A stretch of 64,000 bases of DNA from Aphrocallistes beatrix (lineage: Eukaryota > Porifera > Hexactinellida > Sceptrulophora > Aphrocallistidae): contig OY725492.1 in the NCBI GenBank assembly GCA_963281255.1, forward strand, positions 2,341,696 to 2,405,695, read 5' to 3'. Positions 21,601 to 33,480 of the stretch are shown here, one piece after another (the stretch's first letter is position 1; each line of letters starts with the position of its first letter). The notes below the pieces were generated by a model that made no database searches, was not told the origin of the DNA, and saw only the letters and a list, made by a program, of their open reading frames with translations. A program made the translations under genes and the position numbers.

Positions 21601-21997
21601 AACATATATTTTAGAATAACTTCGAATAATCGAAGTTATTATATACTACAAGGTAAATTTCTCACAAAATGTTGTACATTAAATCCACACGTTCCGGGCA
21701 CATGACTTCCCAGGGAAGGCCTCTGCGTATTACTATTTTATATTCTAGAGTTGCACTTGGTGGCAATCACTCATGTTGGGGTCGTGGACCTTCAGCTGCA
21801 TATCAAAATTATTTTTTTATATTTGATCGATTGCTATAGTATTCGGAACAGTTTGAAATTTAATTTTGATTCAGTTATATTTTGAAATATTTCAAGATTA
21901 TTTAGTGCAGTGAATATTTAATTAAAATATTTAATTTGTGATCATTGTTCAAATGATCATGGCGCGCTTATTTGTATTCTAAAGTCCCAGGAATATG
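21601..21997. other. Intronic stretch, nothing recognised
   Basis: AT-rich DNA with no element ends or convincing frames. Confidence 0.4.
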
Positions 21998-22105
21998 CAC
22001 AGTACAGTAGAATTTCCAAAAACAGAGGAGCTCGAGATGGCAAAAATGTACCTACTGCCCCATTCCCCACTTATGATTGTGTGAAAAGAAATCACAATAT
22101 ATTTG
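21998..22105. repeat. Repeat family F, copy 2
   Basis: Matches 10040-10150 (CAGTACAGTAGA, AAAAACAGAGGAGC, AAAAATGTACCTACT, CCCCATTCCCC, ATGATTGTGTG). Confidence 0.5.
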
Positions 22106-22296
22106 GCGAAAATGATTTGAATAAAGCTAAACATAATAAATTCACACTCATCTTTTGTCATTTTTAATTCTATAATACATTTATTTCGCCCATTTTATTA
22201 CCCTTTGGAGGATAAAAATATTGTCAACCTCGATGATCTGAAAACAATTTTCCAGTTCAATTCAGGTCAAGTTAAGATCTAACTTATATCATTCTA

Positions 22297-22773
22297 CACT
22301 GCCTGAACAAAAGTATTCGTACACCCCATAATTCCCCATACAAATAGTTATAATACTGATTTATTTAGCTTTTCAAGGTATTTAATTGGTAAGAGATACG
22401 CTTAATTTAACTTCAAATTCTAATTCTCCATATTCGAATTACTCACTTATTAATCTTTCAACTTGTTTACACTCCCACAAGGTTAAAATTTTTCAAACTG
22501 CGCAACCTCATTCCACCAATGCCATCATATATAATGGTGATTCCTCGCGACATGTGGTATAGGAAAGCAAATGCTGAAAATACTTAATCTTGAAGAAGAG
22601 TAACTAAGTTAAAAACTTATAAAGTGGGTAATTTGAATGTGGAGAATTCGAATTTGAAGTCAAATTAAGTGTATCTCTTACCAATTAAATACATTGACCC
22701 GCTAAATAAATCAGTATTATAACTATTTATATGGGGAATTATGGGGTGTACGAATACTTTTGTTCAGGCAGTG
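22297..22773. mobile_element. TA-flanked MITE, subfamily D1, copy 2
   Basis: 477 bp, ends CACTGCCTGAACAAAAGTAT and complement, next to TA. It is a longer version of 7399-7808 with the same inverted interior blocks. Confidence 0.9.
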
Positions 22774-23442
22774 TATATACTAAGTCAATGGTAGTCAATA
22801 AGGATTTAGTGCAATGGATTTATTAGGAGATGATGGCTATAATTATAGTTGTTTTGGTTGATTTATCATTAAGTGATAATGATAAAGTCAAAATATTGTA
22901 GAGAGATCAATTTTGAAGATTTTATCATTCAGATGTTTTATCCAAACAACAAAAATTCGTAAGATTGGCACTTTACATAAAAAAACAGATTAATTTAGTT
23001 CTTTTGGATGTGGAATCATGATGTTATCATGATGATTGTAGCTTACTATTGGGGAGACAACTTAGCACACTATAAATCTGTAATGGATATGTGAAATAGT
23101 TTTCAAGTTATACTAAACAACAACAAATTGCTGTGTAATCATGATGATTTAGCATATAAGAAAATTGATTGTTTGACTGCAAATCTATATAAATATCCCA
23201 AAAGTCAATAATATCAAGCAATTATCTTTTAGATTACTATCAGGGAAGGTATTACAGCCGGCCGGGCACCAGCACTCATCTATTATCGTAATATCTATAT
23301 TTTTAAATAAGATAATACCGCAGATTTAAAATGAAATAACTATATTTCACGAAAACAAACCCCAGATGAACATATATACAATGAATTAACGGCGATGACC
23401 AATTGGGGGTCCTTTTAGACCACAGTCAAAAATAATGATATA
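22774..23442. other. Intronic stretch, nothing recognised
   Basis: A TGTGGAATCATGATGTTATC block near 23009 loosely resembles the CATCATGATG units elsewhere. I see no frames or element ends. Confidence 0.4.
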
Positions 23443-23867
23443 CACTGCCTGAACAAAAGTATTCGTACACCCCATATTTCCATACAAATAGTTATAATAC
23501 TGATTTATTTAGCGAGTCAAGGTATTTAATTGGTAAGAGATACACTTAATTTGACTTCAAATTCGAATTACCCACTTTATAAGCTTTTAACTTGATTACT
23601 CTCCTTCAAAATCAAGTATTTTCGGCATTTGCGACCCTATAGCACACATCACGAGTTATTACCATAGTAGATGATGGCATAAGTGGTACGAGGGGGCACA
23701 GTCTGAGAATATTTACCTTGTGGGAGATTAATCGAGTGGAAAGAACATAAAATGAGTAATTCGAATATGAAGTTAAAGTAAGTGTATCTCTTACCAATTA
23801 AATACCTTTACTCGCTAAATAAATCAGTATTATAACTATTTACATGGGAAATTATGGGGTGTACGAG
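23443..23867. mobile_element. TA-flanked MITE, subfamily D1, copy 3 (right end lost)
   Basis: The left end CACTGCCTGAACAAAAGTAT is intact. The right end stops at GGGGTGTACGAG, where a family A copy begins (TAATGATTGAAGAAACTGCC), so the A copy probably replaced the last 20 or so bases. Confidence 0.85.
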
Positions 23868-23868
23868 T

Positions 23869-24343
23869 AATGATTGAAGAAACTGCCGGGCGCAGAAAGC
23901 TGATTTTTTTGCATGTGGGAGTATTTTGGCTATGGCTCCAGTAAGTTCTGAGTTCAGAGCAAAATGTCGACTCATCATGGAATTATGACGTCATTGTCAC
24001 ATTTTTAAAAGTTAAGCAACACAGTTATTCGGGCATAACTCAGCCATTATAGGAGATAGAAGGCTGACATTTTAAGAGAATCTGTATACTAACACGCCTC
24101 ACATATGATGCAACTATCATCAAAAAATGATGACTCATCACTCTGTTATGACGTCATCCAAAATTTTAATATTGAAAAATTTGGCGATTTTTCGAGCGAT
24201 ATCGATTTTAAAACTAAGATGGACATATTTATAGATGATATCTCCCTTGTAATTAACCAATGTCACCTCCAGGCGCCCGAAGGGAGCCTCCTGCGGACAC
24301 AAAGTGTCGGCCAGCCGCTCAGGGCAAGCAAGCGAAGCGCGTT
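23869..24343 (+). repeat. Repeat family A, copy 8 (nearly full length)
   Basis: From ATGATTGAAGAAACTGCCGG to GCGAAGCGCGTTTGT. It holds TGACGTCA near 23987 and 24149 and TGACTCA near 24129. The frame at 24105-24473 is a shadow. Confidence 0.85.
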
Positions 24344-25740
24344 TGTATCTACTAAAGAGAGAGAAACAACAAACAGTATGTCAACAATCCTAACGATAAG
24401 AAGACTTGTTGATATCCTATCAAATAGCCTATTGTCTACTAGCCGCCTGGGTGGGTTTCTATGTAAATACTGAAACTCATAATCACTACTCCACACTGCC
24501 TCACCTCTTGTAGATTATCGCAAGTGTTTCATGCCCTTCCCGCTTCTATAAAGAAGTTGTAATCAACTTCACTAAGCGTTAAATTGGATTTTCTCCAATT
24601 TTCGATTGAAATACTAAGTGTATTTGTCCAAATGAGTCTATCTAGGGTGGCAGGGGGAAAAAAATAAGTATGCCTGTCGGGGTAAATAGGTCCGGGAAAA
24701 ACTTGGTCCTGAGAACCAATTTGGACGCCAATCTTGGTCCGGTGGAACAATTCTTGTCGCCAAACTCCGAGGGGAACAACTTATATCTCTTACACGTTAT
24801 ATAGAATATACCTTCGCTTAATTGCATCCACCTTTATCAAGTCAGAGATCCAACAAAACCGCTGGATATCAAATTAGTATAGTCAGGCCCAGGTATTCTC
24901 TAATAATCTTCACTGTGACGGATGACACTCACTTGGTATCCGCGCTTTTGTGGGATCTCTAGCTGACGACTGCTTGATAAAGGTGGAGGCTTGATAAAGA
25001 TGAAAATATATTTTGTCAAGCCATTAAATAAGGAAATTTTTTGGGGAAAGTTTTTACACTTTGCTTTTATTCGAAAATCGGCCTCAGCTACTAGCATAAA
25101 CAGAGTACATTATGAATCCTTTACGACAGGAAACAATCATGTTTGAGTTTAAAAAAAACAAAAACGCAAACATTATTATTTTCTGAGTTTTAATAATGCA
25201 AGCCAATTAACAATCTTAAAAAAGCAAATAAATTTAAATGCATAATCTCATATTTTGAACAAAACTAGCAAAAATGTCTAGATTCTTTAAATGTCCAAAG
25301 TCACGAAAAGATATCAATAGCAATCCTGCTAAACGATGTTGAGTATATGCCGATCTCGACACATATGAATCTGATGAAGAAATAAAATTGAAGCAGTAGT
25401 GAAGTAGAATAACTGCTGAAATGGAATCCTATGGGTGCCAATAAATATGAAACAGACTATAAATATATTCATTAAATTGTGTCAAGCTATAATAATATCA
25501 CTCATTCTTACAACATTCTGCTATTGATATATGCATTCGGAATTATAAGTCTGTTGTATATTTGACCACAGACAGACTAAACATAAACAGTGCAATGCTG
25601 TTGTTAATATGTAATAGGAATGCAATAAATGTCACTAATGAGTTGAAAAGTGAATTTTAGAGGACTAATATTTGCTAAACAATCCGATATTTAGTCCGAC
25701 CATAGCACTCTGTATATAAGGCCTTCAATCTAAATCTCAA
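24344..25740. other. Intronic stretch; one inverted-repeat unit
   Basis: An inverted pair TCCACCTTTATCAAG (24827) and CTTGATAAAGGTGGA (24974) bounds about 165 bp and may be a small MITE. Near 25274 the plus strand has a short frame MSRFFKCPKSRKDINS, unrecognised. Nothing else stands out. Confidence 0.4.
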
Positions 25741-26045
25741 AAATGGACCAGGGATGCGGTCGAAGATGGTTGATCAAATACATGATCTGCCAAAAATCAT
25801 GAACGACGCAGAATAGAGCTTCGAAATGTATTCCCAGCATATATAAATATGACGCCAAAGTAGCCATATCCGTTATTAAAATTTCGATTAGTCATCATAT
25901 GATTGCACAATAGGTTATATTTAGGACAATTTTAGTGATTTTCAGAGGTTGTTTAATATGGGTACTTCTAAGTGTTTTTATTATAGTTTTTTGTATAGAA
26001 CTGAGCTGTGAATGGGTTGATACGAAAAGTGAATATTTTTCATGG
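25741..26045 (+). repeat. Repeat family C, copy 2
   Basis: Shares with 47315-47560 the blocks GGGATGCGGT, AGATGG, CAGAATAGAGCTT, GAAATG-ATTC, ATATATAAATATG, TCATATGATTGC and GAGCTG-GAATGG-TTGAT. The class is unknown. Confidence 0.6.
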
Positions 26046-26261
26046 AATGTTGCTACATTCCAGCGTTGCTATGGAAACGCATTTTGATCAGTTGAGGTCA
26101 TATCTTGAAAATCGCAATAACTATGCGTTTTAATTTGATCTTATTTGATAGCCAATAGACTATTTCCTATAAAGCCATAACAAAATTTCCACGTCTAGAT
26201 TCGATTTACGAGTTATTAGACAAATGATCAATTTGGTTACAATTGGTAATTTTTCTATTTC

Positions 26262-26522
26262 CTATGCCACATATCACGTGTGATCACCATTGTATATGAT
26301 GGCATTGGTGGTATAAGGTGGCACAGAAAATTTTTAACATTGTGGGAGTGTAAACAAGTTGAAAATTAAAAAGTGAGTAATTCGAATATGGAGAATTCGA
26401 ATTTGAAGTTAAATTAAGCGTATCTCTTACCAATTAAATACCTTGACTCGCTAAATAAATCAGTATTATAACTATTTGTATGGGAAATTATGGGGTGTAC
26501 GAATACTTTTGTTTAGGCAGTG
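26262..26522. mobile_element. MITE subfamily D1, copy 4 (right part)
   Basis: Begins within the element (TGCCACATATCACG) and ends GAATACTTTTGTTTAGGCAGTG next to TA. The left half is missing. Just upstream (26200-26255), a TCTAGATTCGATTTACGAG block resembles 55830-55855. Confidence 0.8.
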
Positions 26523-27037
26523 TATATAGAAAGCGTTTACAGGTACAAAAATGTGAATAACTCAAAGAGAACATATGGAAACCAAAAGAATTTTTTTATA
26601 CAATGAAATATGAATATAAACAGTAAATACCCAAAAATAAACAGTTTCCAAAATATACAATTTCTTTGTATAATTATTACATATATATATTGCCACCACG
26701 CAACTAACACTGATTCAAGCTATTTTAGGGAACAAAATACAATGAGACTTACTGACTAGAGATATTCTAAATAATAGTTTTGAGCCCTTTGGGCTCGGTC
26801 GCATTGCGACAGGAAATCCCTCAAAAACGCGCTACGTGGTCTTTGTTTGCAAAGTTTTCAGCATGATTCTATAATGAAAACGGATTTGGTGCCAAATAGA
26901 ACGTTAAGTACATAACCTTGGAACCTGCCCATCCTAGTAGCATTGTCAATGACAGAACCTCGAATGGCAAAATGTTAATAAAAGCTACTTAGGCACAAGA
27001 TATAATTTTATGCCTAGTTTAACGTCATAATTATGTA
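26523..27037. other. Intronic stretch, nothing recognised
   Basis: AT-rich DNA with no frame or element end that I can support. Confidence 0.4.
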
Positions 27038-27190
27038 CAGTGGAATTCGCTCATTAGAAACTCGAGATTTGCTCATAAATGGTTGATAATACTACGCGCG
27101 AAGTTGCTAATAAGGGAACAGAATTAACACAAAATTATTCACCTAGGACCTGTAAATTGGTTGCAAATAGAGCAATATTATTGCTACTTA

Positions 27191-28513
27191 GGTCATTTCA
27201 AAAGTACTGATCACTATTGATTTTTGACAGCTAGTGTATATCGAATGTACCAATTAATATAATCCAGATAGCATTACCCATTCTCTCCTAATATCTAAAA
27301 GAATTTTTAAGATAGCATAAGTATTTTTCTTATAATCATCATTTCAATCTTGTCAGTTTTGGCTACTTATACATTATGGCTTCAAAATCGTCAATTATTG
27401 AGCAAGAGCAAAGGGCGTATATCAAGTTTCGTTCACTGCTAAAAGATTCGAACAGGAACATCCACAATGATCTCGTGGAAGTTTGTGGAGATCAAGTACT
27501 TGCTTATTCCACGGTTAGAAGATGGGCTCGACTATTTCGAGAGTGAAGAGACAGCATTGAAGATGAGCCTCGGACTGGTAGGCCTAAATCTGCAACCTGT
27601 GAACCCTCAATTGAGTTGGTTGGTGAATTTCTTCGAAATGACCCTTGCTGCTCTATTGGAGAGATTTCTTAGTATACGGATATCTCAACGGGAAGTATTT
27701 ACCGCATTCTGAAGGAAGATCTCGGAGTAAGGAAGGTTTGCGCTCGGCGGGTGCCGTATTTGCTGTCAGAGGCCCGGATGAAACAGAGGGTAGAATGTTG
27801 TGAAAATCTTCTACATTACGAAAAATTTGATGCAAGGCGACTCTATGAGAAAGTAACCATAGATTAAACTTGGATTTACTATTCACAACCTAAATCCAAG
27901 GAAAAATCTAAGTGTTGGCTGCATCCGGGCGAACCCCGACCTAAAAGACCGCGTCCAGATTTCCGTGCCAAGAAGGTAATGTACGCAATTGCATTTGACG
28001 CCTACGGCCCAGTTGCTCAAGTTTGCGTTCCGAAGGGCCAGGATGTTACTGGAGACTTTTATTGCACTAATGTGCTCGCAGAAATCAGTAAACACTACAT
28101 AGAGCGTCGGCCGAGAACTGGTCCTCGTGGAATACAACTTCTACATGATAATGCCAGTAGCCATAAAACTAAACAAGTCGCCGCATACATCAAGGATATA
28201 GGGATGAAAACACTGAATCACCCTCCCTATTCCCCTGACCTAAGTCCTTGTGACTTCTGGTTGTTTTCAAAGCTGAAAAGTCATCTCTCTGATAAGGAGT
28301 TCACTAGCCGAATGGAGATCGGAATCGCCGTTCATAAGTACCTGAAATCGATCCCACAGACGGAGTATAAAAAGTCATTTCGCTGCTGGGTAGACCGTAT
28401 AAAGGAGTGTATTCGCGTCAAGGGGGACTATTTCGAGAATATGTAATTAAATAACACATCAGTCGTTGCTTAATATCAAATTGGCGGGGGTGATCAGTAC
28501 TTTTGAAATGACC
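27191..28513 (+). mobile_element. Full-length mariner element
   Basis: TIRs GGTCATTTCAAAAGTACTGA and complement, next to TA, bound 1323 bp, the normal size of a mariner. One transposase frame lies on the plus strand. Confidence 0.92.
27376..28446 (+). pseudogene. Mariner (DD34D) transposase, three in-frame stops
   Basis: A single reading frame of 357 codons including stop spans the whole gene with no frameshift. The N-terminus (MASKSSIIEQEQRAYIKFR to RRWARLFRE, DEPRTGRPKS) is the paired helix-turn-helix region. The catalytic part has the first Asp in VTID-stop-TWIYY, the second in LLHDNASSH, and PPYSPDLSPCDFWLF. The last Asp (CDF) is 34 residues after the second, the DD34D spacing. All three Asp are kept. 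Stops are TGA at 27544, TAG at 27670 and TAA at 27865, each one base from a sense codon usual at that site. This is the youngest-looking transposase in the window. It runs antisense to OGDH. Confidence 0.92.
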
Positions 28514-28993
28514 TAAGTAATAAGGGAGTTGCAAATAAGCAAATTCCACTGTAATTATTTTAAATCACCAACACATATCTCGAAATTACCTACAATAGAA
28601 AGTTGATTGCTGGTAAACATATGGAAATAAAGGTCTGCAGAATACCAACAATCTTTTCTTGTTGAGTTGGTAATAAAAAGAGGTTGTAGAAATGCTGTTG
28701 TTGTTGCAAAGTAAGAAACAACATTGGAAAGGCTTAGAAAAGGTGTTAGGGAAGTTTTGTAAAAACAACAATACATATAGGGCTTTGTTTAGTGTGTCTT
28801 CAACTCATCATGTGATTTATACTCACTAGTATTACTATTCCAGGGATATTCTACTACTGTGTGATTTTAACTCACCTGTATAATTCGAACTCATATTAAC
28901 GTAACAGAGATATCTGCTACTGTGTGATTTTAACTCACTGAATTAGTATCTACTAGTAATAACACTAAACTGATTCTGCGAGAACTAGATTAG

Positions 28994-29164
28994 CAACCAG
29001 TTGAGAAAGGCATCCTGTTGAAATTATTACTATTGATCTACAAGTCTCTAAACGGATTTGCACCGGCATCTATAGAAGATTTACTAAACCCTTACATCTC
29101 AAGAAGAACTTTGAGGTCAAGCACACTCGGGTTACTTAAAATTCCCAAAACATCAAAAACATAA
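28994..29164 (+). pseudogene. LINE ORF2 C-terminal fragment (CR1/Jockey-like)
   Basis: 57 codons read QPVEKGILLKLLLLIYKSLN, GFAPASIEDLLNPY, RRTLRSSTLGLLKIPKT-stop. This matches the tail of many LINE reverse transcriptases (LHWLPVxxRIxFKxLLLxYKxLxGxAPxYLxDLLxPY then LRSSxxxLLxVPR). Everything upstream of WLPV is missing, typical of 5'-truncated LINE copies. I see no poly(A) or tail repeat. Confidence 0.8.
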
Positions 29165-29271
29165 TCAAATTGAAGGGTAGAAGTAATTAATATCGCTTGA
29201 CCTGGTCTAGTTGGTCATCGAACGAGAAGTAGTCATTTAGTGAGAGACATCATTAGAAAGTAATCTTGATT

Positions 29272-29750
29272 CTACCATATGATCCAAATTAAATCCAATT
29301 CAGTGAAAGAAAAGGATAGATCGGTTGGTTGAGCATTAATCTTTTTGAAGCCTGCATGGTGAAAACAAATAGCAATATGTGAAGATGGTATCTGATACAA
29401 AGCGGTATGTATGAAGTTTATCGCATCTAGTAAATTTCCCGAAAATTCAGTCAAAAGAATGGATTCTTTTTCTGGTGAGGAGACGACTATAATTTCTTTT
29501 GAATTGCTTAATCACATCTGCATTCATTGCCTCTGTTTTAGAAGTAGTATTCCTTGATAATCGTAACAATTCAATGGATTTTAAATTAGGCGAGACAGGG
29601 TGCACGGGACAATTGTCAATCACAATTGCAACTTTATCTTTTTTGAGAAAATTTCAAAACCAAATTATAGATATATTCATCAAAAAGGTTTTCATTACCA
29701 GACATACTACTTTCAATCAGAATAGTTATTCTTTCCTTGAAATTTCTAAT
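29272..29750 (-). pseudogene. Tigger/pogo transposase fragment
   Basis: In transcription order the minus strand reads TFLMNISIIWF, then KVAIVIDNCPVHPVSPNLKS, IELLRLSRNTTSKTEAMNAD, VIKQFKRNYSRLL, and later FSGNLLDAINFIHTALYQIP, CFHHAGF. These match the Tigger DDE domain: LLxDNCPAHP holds the second Asp, followed by FLPPNTTSxLQPMDQGVIxxFK and NCFxKAGF. The usual MDQG Asp reads Asn here (NAD follows), and stops interrupt the frame. The N-terminal CENP-B-like part is absent. It lies directly after the LINE piece in opposite orientation. Confidence 0.8.
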
Positions 29751-29767
29751 TATAAAAAAGGTGAAAA

Positions 29768-29908
29768 TGACGTCATAATTCCATGATGAATCGACATTTT
29801 CGTCTGAGCTCAGAACTTGGTGGAGCCATAGTCAAAAGATTCCAACATGCCAAAAATCAGCTTTCTGTACCTGGCAGTTTATTCAATCAATTCGTTACAG
29901 ATATAATA
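29768..29908 (-). repeat. Repeat family A, copy 9 (5' part)
   Basis: Reversed copy from TGACGTCATAATTCC to CAATCAATTCGTTACAG, lacking the GC-rich end. Confidence 0.75.
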
Positions 29909-29913
29909 TATAC

Positions 29914-30838
29914 AAGCGCGCTTCGCTTGCTTGCGCTGCGCGGCTTGCGGACACTGCGTGTCCGCAGAGTCTCCCTGCGGGAGCCTGAAGTTGCTCAATC
30001 TAACCTATTTTGGGAATTTTTTACTTTATATGAATATTGTAAACAAAAGTATACGATTAATTTATCATTTCGATCTGAAAATATGATATTCGAAATCTAC
30101 ACCACTAAAAACCCCATGTCAACCGTTGGAAGCTAGTCTCTAGCCTATTTTTGTAATTTGTTTACTTTATGTATCTATTGAAAACAAAAGTAAACAAATA
30201 ATTTATCATATCGATCTGAAAATATGATATTCGAAATCTACACCCCTGAAAACCCCATGTCAACCGTTTAAAGCAAGTTTCTAGCATATTTTTGACATTT
30301 GTTTACTTTATGTATCTAATGTAAACAAAAGTAAACAAATAATTTATCATATACATCTGAAAATATGATATTCGAAATCTACACCCCTGAAAACCCCAAG
30401 TCACCCGTTGGAAGCTAGTCTCTAGCATTATTTTCAAAATTCATCAAATGGTGTGAAAATATGTATATAAAGGTGTGAAAATATGCAGATAATCTTTTTT
30501 ATAGCCATACACTATAATACATTTAAGATATCAAAAATAAGTTGTGGCTTTGAAGTATTAATAACAATGACGATCTATTTATTGTAGTGTCGTACTTGTA
30601 CAATGATTTCTATTGTAATAGTGTAGTCATTTATTTTGTATAGAAAAGGTGCGAAAAATTGTTTTCCATTTTTTTTGCAGAGGTGTGAAAATTTCGCTTA
30701 GATCTTAGAACTTAATCGTAGGTATATCATTTGAGACCTACATGCAAATTTTCACACCTCTACGACTTCCCAATTCTTCAATCAATTCGGACAAACACAC
30801 AAAAAAAAAAAAATCCTAGCATTTTAATATATAAGATA
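29914..30838 (-). repeat. Repeat family B, full-length copy (DINE-1-like)
   Basis: In element direction it starts at 30838 with ATATATTAAAATGCTAGGAT, then a T run and GTGTGTTTGTCCGAATTGATTGAAG. It continues through a unique part and about three tandem units of about 140 bp (30022-30420, marked by GAAGCTAGTCTCTAGC). It ends in the same GC-rich hairpin block as family A, with the last bases GCGCGCTTGT at 29914. Short ends, central tandem repeats and a palindromic 3' end are the layout of DINE-1/Helentron-associated elements. Confidence 0.75.
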
Positions 30839-30869
30839 TAAACATTAATTGAATTTTAATAGTAAGGAT

Positions 30870-33225
30870 ACATATCCTGAAATCTATGCAGCAATAAGGT
30901 CAACGGACTCGGTTGACAAGAGTGGGAATGTCATGGAGTTGTTCCAGATTATGTAGGATCTCCTACAATTGAGTATCTAGATTCAAAGACTGAATTCTTA
31001 GACATAATCGAGGAATTCCTTGATCTATTCGCAGCTACACCTGGAGGTGGCAAAAGTCGAACCATTTCCGAAACGAACAGGAGATGCAGTTCTTGTTGAA
31101 TTACCACCAATAATGGTGCTGCTAGCATATCAGCATGAAATGCAATTGCAAATTGAGGATATTATTAGGAAAACATCATTAAAATTTCAAATAGTCTATG
31201 GCTTGCTCGCCCGGTACTAGTTGGCAAGAAAAACCCACTACCGCTTTCTGATCAGTTCCAAGACAAACTCAGTGGAATTAAATATTTTACGAAGTTGGAC
31301 CTAAACTCAGGTTACTGGCAAATACCAGTGAGGGATTCAGATCGAGAGAAAATAGCATTCTCTTCAGGACCCGGAATGGGACTCTATGAATTTAATGTTC
31401 TACCGTTGGACTCACAGGGGGACTTAGCTATTTCCAGAGAGTAATGGGTCAGGTTTTACGTGGATTTGAAAACTGTAAAGACAATTTTATTGATGACATC
31501 TTAGTTTTCTTCCGTGATTTGGAATTGCATAGGACAGCGCTACGCAAGAGTCAAATTAACACTAAAAAGTCAAATTAACACTACGTGGAAGAAAATGTAA
31601 AATTGGAAAGCGATATATTACCCATTTAGGACTTACAGTTTCGGAGATGGGTATGTCACCTCAAACATCGAAAGTGGAAGCTGTCGTGAATTGGTCGGAA
31701 CCGGGAACCCAAAAGGAGCTGAAACAATTCTTGGGGTTGGCGAATTATTATCGGTGATATATTGAATAGTTTGCATCTATTGCGGAGCCATTTAACTCGT
31801 CGCTAGCTAAGGATATCACATATTTGTGGAATTAAGAATCTATGTTGTAATTAATAAGCTCGAAGGCTTGTTATCTTCCAAGCATGTTCTAAATGTCCAA
31901 ATTTCACAAAGAAGTTTATATTGTGCAAAGATGCCAGTGGTATAGGTTTGGGATGATACTGGAACAAGAGTGACATGTTGTAGTCTATTACAGTCGAAGT
32001 TTAAATAATGCAGAAAAGCATTAAAGTACATCGAATTAGAGTGTCTTGCAATTGTAGAATCCCTAAAGCGTTTCAGACATTACTTATTAGGGAATAAATT
32101 TGAGATTCTTACCGGCCACAATTAGAATGGTTAGCAAAGCAGAAAAGCATGGGTCGGTTATGGCGTTGGGCAGCGATACTACAAGATTATGACTTTGAAA
32201 TATGATATCGACAGGGGCCAGACAATGAGAATTCAGATGCACTATCTCGATCCCTACAATTTATAGAAACTGATTATAGACAATGTTTATTAAGCGATGA
32301 ACTCTGCGCACTAACAGAGCTAAAATATTTGCTTTTTTGAGTAGGGATGCCTTCTGATGTCCACGATTATGTGATATCATGCGAAGTGTGTCAAAGAGCT
32401 AAACTCGCACTACTTAACTAAGGGACCACTATTGAATACTGCTATTGGAAGAACCATGCAATTAATGGAAACAGATATCTTCTGGTCGTGGAAGACGCTT
32501 TCAGAAAATGGTCAGAATGCTACCAGATACCCAACCAGAAGACAGAGATAATCACAGATAAATTGGTCGAACTATTTTCGAGGTTTGGCATCCCTGAATT
32601 TCTGCATTCGGAAAAGTGGGAGAAATTTGAATCACGTCTATTGAAGAAAACGTGTAGGAGTCTAGGAATTCACAAAACTCACACTGCGCCATACCACCCA
32701 TAGGGTAATGCATTAGTCGAAAGAAGCAACCGAACCGTTCTTCAAATGTTGCGGTGTTATGTCGACAGTAGTGATGATTGGGAAACATATCTGTATTTTG
32801 TTATATTTGCATACCGCACTTCAAAACACACTAGTGCTGGGATCGCACCGTTTCAGTTAATGTTTGGACGTGATTCTCCAAGAATTTCTCAAGTATCGGC
32901 TTCTTCGGAATATGATCCATCTTCGTATGAGCGGTATCTGGGCAGGAAAATACTCTAGATTCAGGAATTTGTGGAGGAAAATTAGCATTAGCTCAGAAGC
33001 GACAAAAGGAGTACTATGACATCCACTCGAATCAGAGTGAATCATTGAGATTCAAGGTAGGAGATACAGTATGGCTCTATGTGGCTTATTCGGGGGTTGC
33101 CAGACAAAAGATGGGAAGGGGATGGGAAGTGACCGAGATAAAAGGCCAAGCGAATGTTTTTATTAAAAACACTGATGGGAGTGTAAAGGTAGTCCATGTT
33201 AATCGGATACAAAGGCGTATTAGAA
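30870..33225 (+). mobile_element. Second Ty3/gypsy fossil (broken, no LTRs)
   Basis: An old plus-strand pol fragment. The parts in order are reverse transcriptase (about 31020-31800, with KYFTKLDLNSGYWQIPV and a FIDDILVF block), RNase H (about 31820-32270), integrase (about 32450-32960, with ALVERSNRTVLQML) and an integrase C-terminal segment (33045-33220, VGDTVWLY). Gag, protease and both LTRs are missing. Several breaks are present. It abuts a B-type terminus on the left and the middle of a family A copy on the right. It is a different lineage from the 12-16 kb fossil, judging by the linker and RT sequence. Confidence 0.85.
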
Positions 33226-33227
33226 GG

Positions 33228-33480
33228 ACTAATGATGACGTTATGACAGAGTGATGAGTCATCATTTTTTGACAGTTGCATCATAAGTGAGGCATATCAA
33301 TATACACATTCTATTAAAATTTCAGTCTTCTATCACTTAAAATGGCTGAGTTATGGTCGATAAACTGAAATTTCTAATTATAGAAATGACAATGACGTCA
33401 TAATTCGATGATGAGTCGACATTTTCGTCTGAGCTCAGAACTTAGTGGAGCCATAGCCGAAAGACCCCGACATGCTAAAT
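33228..33480 (-). repeat. Repeat family A, copy 11 (5' part)
   Basis: Reversed. It begins mid-element at a mutated CRE (TGACGTTA, 33235), keeps an intact TGACGTCA near 33393 and TGAGTCA near 33256, and stops before the gtaacg end. Its join to gypsy sequence is abrupt. Confidence 0.75.

Larger units (their letters stand above)
27038..28551. mobile_element. pogo-type MITE split by a mariner
   Basis: The left part (27038-27190, starting CAGTGGAATTCGCTC) and right part (28516-28551, ending CAAATTCCACTG) carry the two TIRs of one MITE of about 189 bp next to TA. The mariner at 27191-28513 was inserted at a TA inside it. Confidence 0.8.

Noticed and set aside
24105-24473. 122-codon plus-strand frame
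   Set aside because: It is read through a family A repeat and its GC-rich end, and is not conserved in other A copies.
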